Source: Paractinoplanes durhamensis (GTDB lineage: Bacteria > Actinomycetota > Actinomycetes > Mycobacteriales > Micromonosporaceae). Taken from it: a stretch of 64,000 nucleotides of DNA. Under the pieces are notes generated by a model. The model had not been told where the DNA came from. It saw nothing but the letters and a program-made list of their open reading frames with translations, and made no database searches. Below are positions 1-8,390 of the stretch, in pieces. How positions within the stretch are numbered: position 1 is the first letter of the stretch; each line of letters opens with the position of its first letter. Location of the stretch: assembly GCF_016862175.1 (NCBI RefSeq), contig NZ_BOML01000050.1:62001-126000 (forward strand), given 5' to 3'. A program made the position numbers and the translations under genes.

Positions 1-428
1 AGCACGTCGATGATCCGCATCAGGACCGCGTCGATCAGGCCGCCGAAGAAGCCGGCCAGGATGCCGAGGCCGAGGCCGACGACCAGGGCGATGCCGACCG
101 CGATCAGGGTCGCCTTGATGGTCAGCGGCGAGCCGTAGAGCACCCGGGTCCACAGGTCCCGGCCGTAGATGTCGGTGCCGAACAGGTGCTGCGCGCTCGG
201 TGCCTGGGCGGCCGACTCGGGATAGGTGTCGTACGGGCCGAACGACGTGAACAGTTTCGGGCGGAACGCCGACACGATCACGAACAGCACGTACAGGGTG
301 GCCAGCAGGAACACCGGCTTGCGGGCCAGCTGGACGAGGTTGGCGACCAGGTTGGCGCGGCGGCCGCCGGCCTCCTCGGCCGGGCGCGGGGCGTCCTCGG
401 TGACGACGTCGGCGATCGTGACGGTCAT
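1..428 (-). CDS. DppC-like ABC transporter permease (partial)
   Basis: Inner-membrane permease of a peptide/nickel-type (PepT family) ABC importer, cut off by the window edge so that only about 142 N-terminal residues are present. A hydrophobic segment (FLLATLYVLFVIVSAF) follows a cytoplasmic N-terminus. The typical DppC phrase HLFGTDIYGRDLWTRVLYG comes next, then a second membrane segment rich in Gly and Leu. The ATG lies inside the stop of the DppB-like gene (ATGA, 4-base overlap), which fixes the start and implies translational coupling. It should pair with the DppB-like permease and take substrate from the lipoprotein at 1464-3098. The ATPase subunits presumably lie beyond the window. The substrate is not deducible from the permease itself. 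Confidence 0.93.
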   Translation of the reverse strand, partial: MTVTIADVVTEDAPRPAEEAGGRRANLVANLVQLARKPVFLLATLYVLFVIVSAFRPKLFTSFGPYDTYPESAAQAPSAQHLFGTDIYGRDLWTRVLYGSPLTIKATLIAVGIALVVGLGLGILAGFFGGLIDAVLMRIIDV

Positions 429-1405
429 GTGGTCACCACTTCCGGGGTGGCGGGGCGGACACGGCCGCGGGTGTGCGAGATCCGCGGGTCGAGCAGCGGG
501 TAGAGCAGGTCGACGACCAGGTTGACCAGCACGAACATGGTGGCCGCGATGGTCACCACGGCCAGCACCACCGGCACGTCCTGGGCCAGCACCGCCTCCT
601 GGGCGAGCTTGCCGACGCCCTCCCGGGTGAAGACCGTCTCGACCACGATCGAGCTGGTCACGGTGAGTCCGACCAGGACGCCGAGGATGGTCATGGCGGG
701 CAGCGCCGCGTTGCGGAACGCGTGCTTGAGGTGTACCGCCGAACGGGACAGGCCTTTGGCCCGGGCGGTGACGATGTACGGCTGGCGCAGCGTCTCGTCG
801 AAGCTCTTGATCAGCACCTGGGCGAGCACCGACGAGGTGAGCACGCTGATCGTGACGACCGGCATCACCAGCGACTGGATCCCTTCGGTGCCCAGCGCCG
901 GGAACCAGCCGAGCTGGAACGAGAAGAACTGGATCAGGAAGAGGGCCACGAAGAACTGCGGGAACGAGGCGCCCAGGGCGGGCAGCCGGGTGAGGAACAC
1001 CCGCAGCGGGTTCCAGCGGGCGAACGTGGCCAGGTAGGCCAGCAGCGACCCGGCCACCAGCGACACCGTCGCGGCGGCCGCGCTGAGCAGCAGGGTCTGG
1101 CCGATCCGCTGCCCGATCAGGTCACTCACCGGTATCTGCTGGCTCAGCGAGGTACCGAAGTCGCCGTGCAGCACGCCGGTCAGGTGGTGCCAGTACTGCG
1201 CCCAGATGGACTGGTCGAGACCGAAGCGCTGCTTCATCGCGGCGAGCTGATCCGGGGCCAGGCTGTCCTCCTGGATGCCGGCCGCGGCGAGCTGCAGCTC
1301 CATCGGGTCGCTCGGCAGCAGGTAGAGGATGGCGAAGGTCAGCGTGAACGCCGCCCAGAGGACGACGACCGCCTGGATGATGCGACCCACGATGTACCGG
1401 GTCAT
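425..1405 (-). CDS. DppB-like ABC transporter permease
   Basis: A 326-residue integral membrane protein, the usual length for DppB/OppB permeases. The N-terminus (MTRYIVGRIIQAVVVLWAAF) is the classic first membrane helix. The conserved loop that contacts the ATPase is visible around residues 210-235 (RQPYIVTARAKGLSRSAVHL). It is co-transcribed with the binding protein upstream, about 60 bp away, and overlaps the DppC-like gene by 4 bases. Family knowledge says such pairs import di/oligopeptides, nickel, or other small solutes such as glutathione and opines. The neighbouring monooxygenases suggest that here the cargo is an organosulfur or other oxidisable small molecule. That assignment is inference. 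Confidence 0.93.
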   Translation of the reverse strand: MTRYIVGRIIQAVVVLWAAFTLTFAILYLLPSDPMELQLAAAGIQEDSLAPDQLAAMKQRFGLDQSIWAQYWHHLTGVLHGDFGTSLSQQIPVSDLIGQRIGQTLLLSAAAATVSLVAGSLLAYLATFARWNPLRVFLTRLPALGASFPQFFVALFLIQFFSFQLGWFPALGTEGIQSLVMPVVTISVLTSSVLAQVLIKSFDETLRQPYIVTARAKGLSRSAVHLKHAFRNAALPAMTILGVLVGLTVTSSIVVETVFTREGVGKLAQEAVLAQDVPVVLAVVTIAATMFVLVNLVVDLLYPLLDPRISHTRGRVRPATPEVVTT

Positions 1406-1463
1406 GAGGGGCCCTCCCGATAGGGGTGTGCCCCGCCCGGACCCGGGCGGGGCACACCGTCGA

Positions 1464-3098
1464 TCAGTCCTTCCAGACGTCGTTGAGCTTGAGGAAGCTC
1501 TCCGACGTGAAGGCGAATCCGTGCACCTTGTCGCTGACGCCGGCCTTCTGCACCCGCTCGTTCAGCGGGAACGTGATGCCCTGGTCGATCAGGTAGTCCT
1601 GAAGCTCGCCGTACGCCTGCTCGGTCTGCTTTTCGTCGGTGGTCTCGATCGCCTTGGCGAACAGGGCCTGGATCTGGGCGGTCTGCTCGGGGGCGGCCGC
1701 CTGGGTGGCGAGTGCCTTGGAGTTGGCGACGGCCGGGTTGATGATGAACTGCAGCGCACCGGGGTCGGCGCGGGTGAAGTAGGTCGAGGTCAGGTCGTAG
1801 CTGCCCTCTTTCAGGTAGGTCGCGATCTGCGCGGTGGTGAGGGTGCGCAGCTTCAGGTTGATGCCGACCTTCTTCAGCTGCGCCTGGAGCAGCTCGGCCC
1901 CGGAGTTGAAGGTGGTCAGCGGGTAGTCGATGGCCAGCTGGACACCGTTCTTGGCCCGGTAGCCGTCGGCCCCGAGGACCCAGCCGCCCGCTTCCAGCTC
2001 CTTGCCGGCGCCGTCCGGGTCGTAGGCGAGCTTGGCCGCCTCCGACTTGAAGTACGGCGTGGTCGAGTTGAACGGCCCCTGCACGATCGGATAGTTCGCC
2101 CCGAACAGCGTGGTGGCGTACGTCTTGACGTCGATCGCCTTGGAGAACGCCTTGCGCAGCACCGGATCCGCGAGGGGGTGCCCGGCCGACGTGTTGCCGA
2201 AGAGCGTCAGCGAGACGCCGGGCAGCGACCGGGCCTCCACCGTGTCCCCCGACTTGCTGATCAGCTGCTCGTCCTGCGGGCTGAACGGGTTACGCGGCCA
2301 GGCGATGTCGGTGGCGCCGCTGATCAGGTTGCCGGTGCGGACGCTGTCCTCGGCCACGTAGTTGAAGATCACCTTTTCGAGGCGGGCCTCACCGGTGTTT
2401 GTCGAGGTGGACGAGCCCCACGCGTAGCCGGCCCGCTTGGTGAGGACCGTCTCCACCTTGGCCGTGTAGTGGTCGAGGACGAACTGGCCGGAGCCGACCA
2501 CGCCCTTGCCGGTGCACCGGTCGGCCGGGGTCTCGGCGAACTCGGCCGGGTCGGTGATGGCCAGGTTGGTGGTGGAGGTGGCCTGCAGGAACGACGAGTT
2601 CGGCTTGCTCAGGTGGAACACCACGGTGGCCGGGTCGGTCACCGTCGCACCGGTCAGGCCCTGGATGTACGAGGAGCCGTACGCGGCGCCGTTGGTGGCC
2701 TTGACCGTGGCGATCCAGCCGGTGGCGTTGTCGGCTACCGCTTGGGCGTCGAGTTTCTTGCCGTTGGCGAAGGTGACGCCGTCGCGCAGGTGGAACGTGT
2801 AGGTCAGGCCGTCCGGGCTGATCTCCCACTTGGTGGCCAGCCACGGCACGATCTTGCCGGTCTTCGGGTCCTGGTCGGTGAGCGAGTCGGCGTAGTTACG
2901 GATGATCGTCCGGCTCTCGATCCAGTAGACCTGGAACGGGTCGATGCAGGAGAAGGTCGGGTTGTCCGGCCAGAACGAGACCTTGAGGGTCCCGCCCGCC
3001 TTGGGGCTGCCGTTGCCGCCGGAACTGGCGGCGTTGCCACCGCAGGCGGCAAGGGCCAGCACCGCCGCGGCGGCAATGATCGGTCTCAGATATCGCAT
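1464..3098 (-). CDS. Family-5 extracellular solute-binding lipoprotein
   Basis: Substrate-binding component of the adjacent DppBC-like importer, 544 residues, the normal size for SBP_bac_5. The N-terminus is a short Sec signal with lipobox (LALAACGG), so it should be lipid-anchored outside the membrane. The family signature DGLTYTFHLRDGVTFANG lies near residue 95. The ATG at 3098 has a GGGAAGAG ribosome site just upstream. It begins 9 bases after the end of the acyl-CoA-dehydrogenase-like gene and so belongs to the same transcript as four upstream catabolic genes. Binding proteins of this family take peptides, metals or assorted organic solutes. The linked flavin monooxygenases make an organosulfur-type ligand plausible but unproven. 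Confidence 0.92.
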   Translation of the reverse strand: MRYLRPIIAAAAVLALAACGGNAASSGGNGSPKAGGTLKVSFWPDNPTFSCIDPFQVYWIESRTIIRNYADSLTDQDPKTGKIVPWLATKWEISPDGLTYTFHLRDGVTFANGKKLDAQAVADNATGWIATVKATNGAAYGSSYIQGLTGATVTDPATVVFHLSKPNSSFLQATSTTNLAITDPAEFAETPADRCTGKGVVGSGQFVLDHYTAKVETVLTKRAGYAWGSSTSTNTGEARLEKVIFNYVAEDSVRTGNLISGATDIAWPRNPFSPQDEQLISKSGDTVEARSLPGVSLTLFGNTSAGHPLADPVLRKAFSKAIDVKTYATTLFGANYPIVQGPFNSTTPYFKSEAAKLAYDPDGAGKELEAGGWVLGADGYRAKNGVQLAIDYPLTTFNSGAELLQAQLKKVGINLKLRTLTTAQIATYLKEGSYDLTSTYFTRADPGALQFIINPAVANSKALATQAAAPEQTAQIQALFAKAIETTDEKQTEQAYGELQDYLIDQGITFPLNERVQKAGVSDKVHGFAFTSESFLKLNDVWKD

Positions 3099-3107
3099 AT
3101 CTCTTCC

Positions 3108-4277
3108 CTATTTTTGAAGAATCCGGCGGCCACCGGCGATCAGCACGGCGTCCTCCTGGGGCGGGTGCACCCGGATGCAGAGGGCGTCGCGCAGGTGCCG
3201 TTCGAGCGGGTTGTGCCGGGAGAGGCCCGGGTTGCCGAGCGCCGCCACGGCGGTCTGGGTCGCGGCGATCACCGAGCGGGCGATCGCGACCTTGAGGTTG
3301 GACAGTTCGGCGGCGATCGGGTCACCGGCCTCCAGGCGCAGCAGTGCGCCGTGCAGCAGGGTTTCGGCCTGCACGACTTGCAGGTCGATCTCGCCGGCCA
3401 CCGCCTGGATCCGCTCGGTCCCGGCGATCGGTTTCCCGAGTGCCGAGGGAACCCGGTTGCGGGCGAACTCGGCGAAGGCGGTGCGGGCGGCCCGCGCGAC
3501 ACCGATGTAGAGCGCCGGGTGGCCGAAGCTGCCGGGGCCGGCCGCGGCGGCCGGGTCCCGGTAGATGCCGTCCGGGCCGCGCGGGATCTCGACGAACGCG
3601 TCGGCCGGCAGCCGGACGCCGTCGTAGATGACGTCGTGCGTGTTGGAAGCGCGCAGGCCCAGGTGGTCCCAGGTGTCGACCCAGGTGATGCCGGGCAGGT
3701 CGCCCGGCACGATCAGGTGCCCGACGCGCGGGCGGTCCGGGTCGCCGTCCGGTTCGTCGGCGACCGCCCACACCACGTGATAAGCGAGACCGGTACCGCC
3801 GGTGGCGTACGCCTTGCGGCCGTTGAGCACCCAGCCGTCGCCGGTGCGGGTGGCGGTGGTCTTGGGCAGGCCGCCGCGGGCGGGCGCGCCCAGTTCCGGC
3901 TCGGCCCGGACCGCGTTGACCAGGGCCGGCCCGCTCTGCGACCGCAGCAGCAGGTCGTCGTAGTAGGCGGCCGGCCAGTGCGGCCGGGCGGCCTGACCGG
4001 CGTGCGAGATCAGCAGGTTGGAGGCGAGCAGGCCGACCGACGCGTCGCCCTCGCCGATCGCGGTGAGGATCCGGGCGGTGTCGCGCGGCCCGAGGCCCGG
4101 CCCGCCGAACTGCCTGCCGACGGTCGCGGTGAGCAGGCCGGCCCGGTGCGCGGCCTCGACACCCTTCCAGGGCAGGTCGCCGGTGCGGTCGTAGTCGGCC
4201 GCGGTGGCCGCGATCTCGGCGGTGACCTCGGCGAGGGCTTCGACCGACAGGTCCGGGGTGGGCAGCGTGGCGGTCAC
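3108..4277 (-). CDS. Acyl-CoA dehydrogenase-fold flavin monooxygenase (SfnB/DszC-like)
   Basis: A 389-residue flavoprotein of the acyl-CoA dehydrogenase superfamily. The order is usual: a helical N-domain, a beta-barrel middle (GDGWVLNGRKAYATGGTGLAYHV is the flavin-side region, about residues 140-165), and a helical C-domain ending in a PPQEDAVLIAGGRR segment. It looks closer to SfnB, DszC and other FMNH2-using members than to true fatty-acyl enzymes, because it sits among LLM monooxygenases and has no beta-oxidation partners. The GTG at 4277 overlaps the preceding stop (GTGA), which decides the start over longer in-frame readings. Likely job: oxidation of an imported sulfur- or nitrogen-containing compound with reduced flavin. 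The substrate is unknown. Confidence 0.85.
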   Translation of the reverse strand: MTATLPTPDLSVEALAEVTAEIAATAADYDRTGDLPWKGVEAAHRAGLLTATVGRQFGGPGLGPRDTARILTAIGEGDASVGLLASNLLISHAGQAARPHWPAAYYDDLLLRSQSGPALVNAVRAEPELGAPARGGLPKTTATRTGDGWVLNGRKAYATGGTGLAYHVVWAVADEPDGDPDRPRVGHLIVPGDLPGITWVDTWDHLGLRASNTHDVIYDGVRLPADAFVEIPRGPDGIYRDPAAAAGPGSFGHPALYIGVARAARTAFAEFARNRVPSALGKPIAGTERIQAVAGEIDLQVVQAETLLHGALLRLEAGDPIAAELSNLKVAIARSVIAATQTAVAALGNPGLSRHNPLERHLRDALCIRVHPPQEDAVLIAGGRRILQK

Positions 4278-5458
4278 GATCGGACCGCGGTGGCGAACTC
4301 GCCGTACTCTGGGGCGTAGTTGCCCAGGTGCTCGGCCTGAAGCCGGCCACGCTGGCCGGTGGTCTTGCGGTGCGCCAGCTCCTGGCGGACCAGCGGCAGC
4401 ACGTAGCGGCCGTAGTCGACCGCGTCGGCGAGGGTGTCGTAGCCGCGGATCGAGACCAGCGACGCGCCCTGGTCGATGTAGTCGAGGATGGCGGCGGCGA
4501 CCGTCTCGGGCGAGCCGACCAGGGCGGTCGACGCGCCGGCGGCGTTGGTGACCGCGGCGGTCCGGGTCCACAGGGCCCGGTCGTACAGGTCGGAGCGGTT
4601 GGCGAAGTCGAGGGCACGCTGGGAGCCGACGTTCTGCGGCTTCCCGGTGTACCGCGAGAAGTTGGCCTCGACGAGCTTCACGTACTCGTGCGCCTTGCGC
4701 CAGGCCAGCTCGTCGGTCTGGGCGATGATCGGGCGGAACGTCACCCAGATCCGCGGCAGCGTGGTGCGGCCGGCGTCGCGAGCCAGCTGGTGCACCCGGT
4801 CGATCTCGCTGCGCAGGTCGGCGAGGGGCTCGCCCCAGAAGCTGAAGATGTCGGCCTTGGCGCCGCCGACCGCGAACGCCTCGTCGGACTGCCCGCCGAT
4901 CGAGATCGGGATGGAGCCGGCGTACGGTGCGAAGCCCGGCCCGAACTCGTCGAACTTGTAGAACTCGCCGTCGTGGCTGAACGGCGCCGGCTCGGTCCAC
5001 GAGCGGCGCAGCAGGTCGACGTACTCGGAGGTGCGGGCGTAGCGCTTCGCCTTGGGCAGGTAGTCGCCCTGCCGGGCCTGCTCGGCGTCGTTGCCGCCGG
5101 AGATGATGTGGACCACCGCCCGGCCCTCGGTGAGCTGGTCGAGGGTGGCCAGCTTCTGCGCGCCGACGGTCGGGAACGTGGTGTTCGGGCGGAGCGCGAC
5201 GATCGGCTTGATCCGCTCGGTGAGCTGCCCGACCGCACTGGCCGTGACGAACGAGTCGGCGGTGCCGGACCCGTACGGCAGCAGGGTGTAGTCGTAGCCG
5301 CCCTCCTCGAGGGAGCGCACGTAGCGGCGGAAGTACGTGAGGTCGATGCCGCGTGACGGGATCGGCTCGAGCTCGGTCGACGGGTTGAGGTGCGAGAGGC
5401 TGATGAACTCCGCCTCCGGCGACGCGGTCGGCGGGATGCTGGTGTCGAAGGTGGTCAC
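4274..5458 (-). CDS. LLM-class flavin monooxygenase, SsuD-like (intact copy)
   Basis: A 394-residue luciferase-like (LLM) TIM-barrel monooxygenase. The SsuD-type core is clear: LRPNTTFPTVGAQKLATLDQ, then GRAVVHIISGGNDAEQARQG, where SsuD has its GGDPAE loop. The GEFYKFDEF region and C-terminal IRGYDTLADAVDYGRY follow. Such enzymes use FMNH2 and oxygen to cleave C-S bonds (alkanesulfonates, dimethylsulfone) or C-N bonds. It starts with an ATGA overlap on the paralogue upstream and ends in a GTGA overlap with the next gene, so it lies in the middle of a tightly coupled operon. It is a tandem duplicate of the 5455-6561 gene and, unlike that one, has an uninterrupted reading frame. No reductase was seen in the window. 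Confidence 0.9.
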   Translation of the reverse strand: MTTFDTSIPPTASPEAEFISLSHLNPSTELEPIPSRGIDLTYFRRYVRSLEEGGYDYTLLPYGSGTADSFVTASAVGQLTERIKPIVALRPNTTFPTVGAQKLATLDQLTEGRAVVHIISGGNDAEQARQGDYLPKAKRYARTSEYVDLLRRSWTEPAPFSHDGEFYKFDEFGPGFAPYAGSIPISIGGQSDEAFAVGGAKADIFSFWGEPLADLRSEIDRVHQLARDAGRTTLPRIWVTFRPIIAQTDELAWRKAHEYVKLVEANFSRYTGKPQNVGSQRALDFANRSDLYDRALWTRTAAVTNAAGASTALVGSPETVAAAILDYIDQGASLVSIRGYDTLADAVDYGRYVLPLVRQELAHRKTTGQRGRLQAEHLGNYAPEYGEFATAVRS

Positions 5459-6561
5459 GCTGCCGGCTCCTTAGCTGTCGCGGCCTGCCGATGGGCGAGC
5501 TCCTGGCGGACCAGAGGCAGGATGAAACGGCCGTAGTCGATGAGGTCGTTGAGGTTGTCGTAGCCGCGGATCGAGATCAGGTCGGCGCCGAGGTCGACGT
5601 AGTCGAGGAGCGCGGCGGCCACCGTCTCCGGCGTGCCGACCAGCGCGGTCGAGGCACCGGCCGCGCCGGTCGCCGACGCGGTCGGGGTCCACAGCGCCCG
5701 GTCGTGCACGTCCTTGCGGGCGGCGATCTCGAGGAGCCGCTGCGAGCCGACGTTCTGCGGCGACGGGCCGCCGAGGTTGTTGCGCCACCACGCGGCGGCC
5801 GGGCCCTCCTTGAGGACGGCGAGGATGCGGTGCGCCTTCTCCCAGGCGAGTTCCTCGGTGGCGGCGATGATCGGCCGGAAGGTCACCCAGATCCGCGGGC
5901 GATCCACCCGGCCGGCCTTGGCGGCCTCGGCGTGGACGGCGTCGATCTGCTTGCGGGTGTCGGCGAGCGGCTCGCCCCAGAGCCCGAAGATGTCCCCGCG
6001 CGAGCCGCCGACCTGGTACGCCTCGGCCGACGAGCCGCCCACCGAGACCGGGATCGTGCCGTTGGTGGGGCGTACGACGCTGCGGAAGTTCTCGAATTTG
6101 TAGAACTCGCCCTCGTGGTCGAACGGCTCGGTGTTCGCCCAGACCTTCCGGACGATGTCGATGTATTCGGCGGTGCGGGCGTAGCGGCGGTCCTTGGGCA
6201 GGTAGTCGCCCTCGCGGGCCTACTCGGCGTCGTTGCCGCCGGAGATGAAGTGCACCACCGCCCGGCCCGCCCCGAACTGGTCGAGGGTGGCCAGGGCCTT
6301 GGCGGCGACGGTCGGGTAGATGGTGTTCGGGCGCAGCGCGACGATCGGGGCGACCCGCTCGCTGCGGGCCACGATCTGGTTGGCGATGGCGAACTGGTCC
6401 TGGAAGGACGACGCGTACGCACAGAGCGTGTAGTCGAACCCGGCATCCTCGAGGGCGTTCACATAGCGCTTGAAGAACGGCAGGTCGATATCCGTACGCC
6501 CGAGGCGGTTGAGCTCGTTGCCGGGGTTGACGTTGACCGCGCTGATGAACTCGACGGTCAT
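5455..6561 (-). pseudogene. LLM-class flavin monooxygenase, SsuD-like, interrupted by an in-frame amber codon
   Basis: A complete 368-codon LLM monooxygenase frame from ATG at 6561 to TGA at 5455, broken once by TAG at 6222-6220 (codon 114). The intact paralogue reads NDAEQARQGDYLP at this place and this copy reads NDAE-stop-AREGDYLP, so one CAG-to-TAG change explains it. No frameshift is needed and both halves stay well conserved (LRPNTIYPTVAAKALATLDQ before, PVSVGGSSAEAYQVGG after). The start overlaps the hydrolase stop (ATGA) and the end overlaps the next gene (ATGA), so operon geometry is preserved. Possible explanations are a recent nonsense mutation, a sequencing error, or suppression. 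The 113-residue product would lack most of the barrel. Confidence 0.88.
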
Positions 6562-7313
6562 CGGGGATCACCCAGCGCTTCGGTGACCGCGATCGGGGTC
6601 AGCGCCGAGCTGCCCCGCAGCCGCTCCAGGAACAGCACGACGGTGGCGGCGACGGTGCGGTGCGTCTGGTCGTTGAGGACGTCGTGCCGGCCGCCGGCGA
6701 TGGTGACGAGCTCGGCCCGGGGTGTCGCCGCGTACCAGGCGCGGGCCTCGGCCACCGGGCTGATGTCGTCGTCGCGGCCGTGCAGGCCGAGCACCGGCAG
6801 GTCGACGCCGGCCGGCACCGCCGGGTCGAACCACGCGGCCGGCAGGTCGGTGAACAGCTCGGCCGGGCGGACCCCGGCCGCGCTGATCCGGCCGCGGTGG
6901 GTGCTGCAGAACGTGCGGGCGTCCAACTCGTCGTCCCAGTCCCGGGCCGGCGCGGCGGCGGCCGCCACCGGCAGACCGGCCAGGACGAGGGCGGCGACCC
7001 CGGTCAGCTTGCCCTGGGCGGCGAGATGAGCGGCGTACGCGGCCCCGGCGTCCGACCCGACCACGATGCGCGGGGTGCCGACGTCGGCCGTCTCGATGAT
7101 CTCCGCCAGCTGCTCGTGGGCCCGCTCCGGCGAATCGCTGGGGGCGGTGCCGAGCACGTGCACCCGGTAGGCGTCGGCCGCGAGCCGGCGGCCGAAGCGC
7201 TCGTAGATCGGGGCGGACTCGCCCCGGCCGGGCAGCACGACCAGGGTTCCGCGCAGCGGCACCGGATCGGGTTCGGTCCAGGTGATGACCGCGTCCTCGC
7301 GAGCGGGTGTCAT
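6558..7313 (-). CDS. Alpha/beta-hydrolase
   Basis: A 251-residue alpha/beta-hydrolase and the first gene of the minus-strand catabolic operon. The beta-strand LRGTLVVLPGRGES opens the fold. The nucleophile elbow reads IVVGSDAGAAYAA, which places Asp rather than Ser at the Sm-x-Nu-x-Sm position, as in haloalkane dehalogenases and epoxide hydrolases. Candidate acid and histidine are in LGLHGRDDDISP and AGGRHDVLND. The ATG at 7313 is preferred over one nine codons upstream because a GAAAGG ribosome site precedes it. The stop overlaps the LLM start. The role is probably hydrolysis of an ester, amide or epoxide intermediate of the pathway. The exact reaction is not recognisable. Confidence 0.82.
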   Translation of the reverse strand: MTPAREDAVITWTEPDPVPLRGTLVVLPGRGESAPIYERFGRRLAADAYRVHVLGTAPSDSPERAHEQLAEIIETADVGTPRIVVGSDAGAAYAAHLAAQGKLTGVAALVLAGLPVAAAAAPARDWDDELDARTFCSTHRGRISAAGVRPAELFTDLPAAWFDPAVPAGVDLPVLGLHGRDDDISPVAEARAWYAATPRAELVTIAGGRHDVLNDQTHRTVAATVVLFLERLRGSSALTPIAVTEALGDPR

Positions 7314-7358
7314 GAGGTGCCTTTCGGTGGCGGGCGTCAATCCCTACAACGCCTACCA

Positions 7359-7369
7359 ACCTAATAGGT
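7359..7369. promoter_or_regulatory. Palindrome ACCTA-A-TAGGT upstream of the catabolic operon
   Basis: An 11 bp perfect palindrome with a one-base centre lies 46 bp before the hydrolase start, in the 107 bp gap after the LysR stop. A further TAGG half-site follows on the minus strand (AGGTTGGTAGG). A related arrangement occurs upstream of the gene at 8391. It is a candidate operator for the operon. The regulator is unknown. Confidence 0.4.
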
Positions 7370-7420
7370 CTTTGGAAAAGCTGTCCAACGATGATCCGCG
7401 ATCGGCCCGATCGCGAATGC

Positions 7421-8254
7421 TTATCGATCCAGCGCCGCCCGCAGCCCGGCCGCCACGGCCTCGGTCACCTGCGGGTCGGCACCGGAACGAGCACGCATGC
7501 TGATCGGCGCCGGCGACACCGGCGGCAACTCCGGCAATTCGGCGAGACCGTCCGGAACCGACGGTGCGGTCGCCATCAGGGCCACCCCGAGCCCCGCCCG
7601 GACCGCGTCGAGCACCCCGGCGACGTAGCCCGAGTCGCAGACCACGTACGGGTCGAGATCGCTGGAGGACAGCGCGGCCAGGGCCCGGCGGCGCAGCACG
7701 CACGGCTCCTCGATGGCCACCACCGGCAGTCCGCGCCCGGCCGGCGGCTGCCAGCCGGCCGCCGCATACCAGGTCAGCGGCAGCGAACCGACCGGAACAC
7801 CCTCCGCCGACGACGCCTCGGCCATGTGCGCGGCGAGGTCGAGCGCACCCCGGTCGATCGCCGCGTCGAGCCGGCGGGTGCGGTCGATCCGGAACCGGAC
7901 CTGATGGCCGGGCAGCGCCGCGGTGACCGCGGGCAGGATCAGGTGGGCGGCGTGCTCGGTGGTGCCGACCGTGACCGTCGGCCGCTCGGTCCCGACCAAC
8001 CGGCGCAGCGCGTTGTCGTGCACGGCGAGGATCTGCCGGGCCTCGCCGAGCAGGGCCTGGCCGTCCGGGGTGAACACCGCGGTCCGGCCCTGCCGCTCGA
8101 CGATCGGCCGGCCGATCACCTTCTCCAACCGGCGAACGTGCTGGCTGACCGCCGACTGGCTGACCCCGAGCACCGCCGCCGCCCGGTGGAATCCACCGCA
8201 GTCGGCCACCGCAACCAGGCTGCGGAGCGCGAAGATGTCCAGGACGTGACCCAT
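7421..8254 (-). CDS. LysR-family transcriptional regulator
   Basis: A 277-residue LysR regulator. The winged helix-turn-helix occupies roughly residues 1-60 (FHRAAAVLGVSQSAVSQHVR is the recognition region), followed by an effector-binding domain beginning near residue 90. The ATG at 8254 begins MGHVLDIFALRSLVAV, the standard LysR opening. Longer in-frame starts would add an unusual extension, so they are rejected. It is divergent from the reductase/rhodanese fusion at 8391 and codirectional with the monooxygenase operon 107 bp downstream. Either or both could be its target. LysR proteins usually need a small-molecule inducer and often control sulfur or aromatic metabolism. Confidence 0.9.
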   Translation of the reverse strand: MGHVLDIFALRSLVAVADCGGFHRAAAVLGVSQSAVSQHVRRLEKVIGRPIVERQGRTAVFTPDGQALLGEARQILAVHDNALRRLVGTERPTVTVGTTEHAAHLILPAVTAALPGHQVRFRIDRTRRLDAAIDRGALDLAAHMAEASSAEGVPVGSLPLTWYAAAGWQPPAGRGLPVVAIEEPCVLRRRALAALSSSDLDPYVVCDSGYVAGVLDAVRAGLGVALMATAPSVPDGLAELPELPPVSPAPISMRARSGADPQVTEAVAAGLRAALDR

Positions 8255-8360
8255 GCGCCGGACGCTAGCAACAGATTGATAAGAAGTTGTGTTCGATTCC
8301 GATCGGATATCCGCGTTGGACGCCGGGCGGGCCGCCGCGGATATGCTGGGCACGGTAATT

Positions 8361-8377
8361 CCTATCGGAACCATAGG
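8361..8377. promoter_or_regulatory. Inverted repeat CCTAT-N7-ATAGG before the fusion gene
   Basis: A 5 bp inverted repeat with a 7 base spacer lies 14 bp before the ATG at 8391. Two more AGG steps follow (TTAGGCAGG). The CCTA/TAGG half-sites match those at 7359-7369, suggesting a common regulator for both transcripts. The position so close to the start would fit repression. Confidence 0.38.
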
Positions 8378-8390
8378 TTAGGCAGGTTAT

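Noticed and set aside
1329..4319. A 996-residue plus-strand frame over the binding protein and the acyl-CoA-dehydrogenase-like gene
   Set aside because: Repetitive Arg/Gly/Val composition typical of antisense frames in GC-rich DNA, with no domain. The minus-strand genes are clear.
8286..8305. GTTCGATTCC, similar to a tRNA T-loop
   Set aside because: The flanking bases do not form a T-stem, and no acceptor or anticodon stems fit around it.
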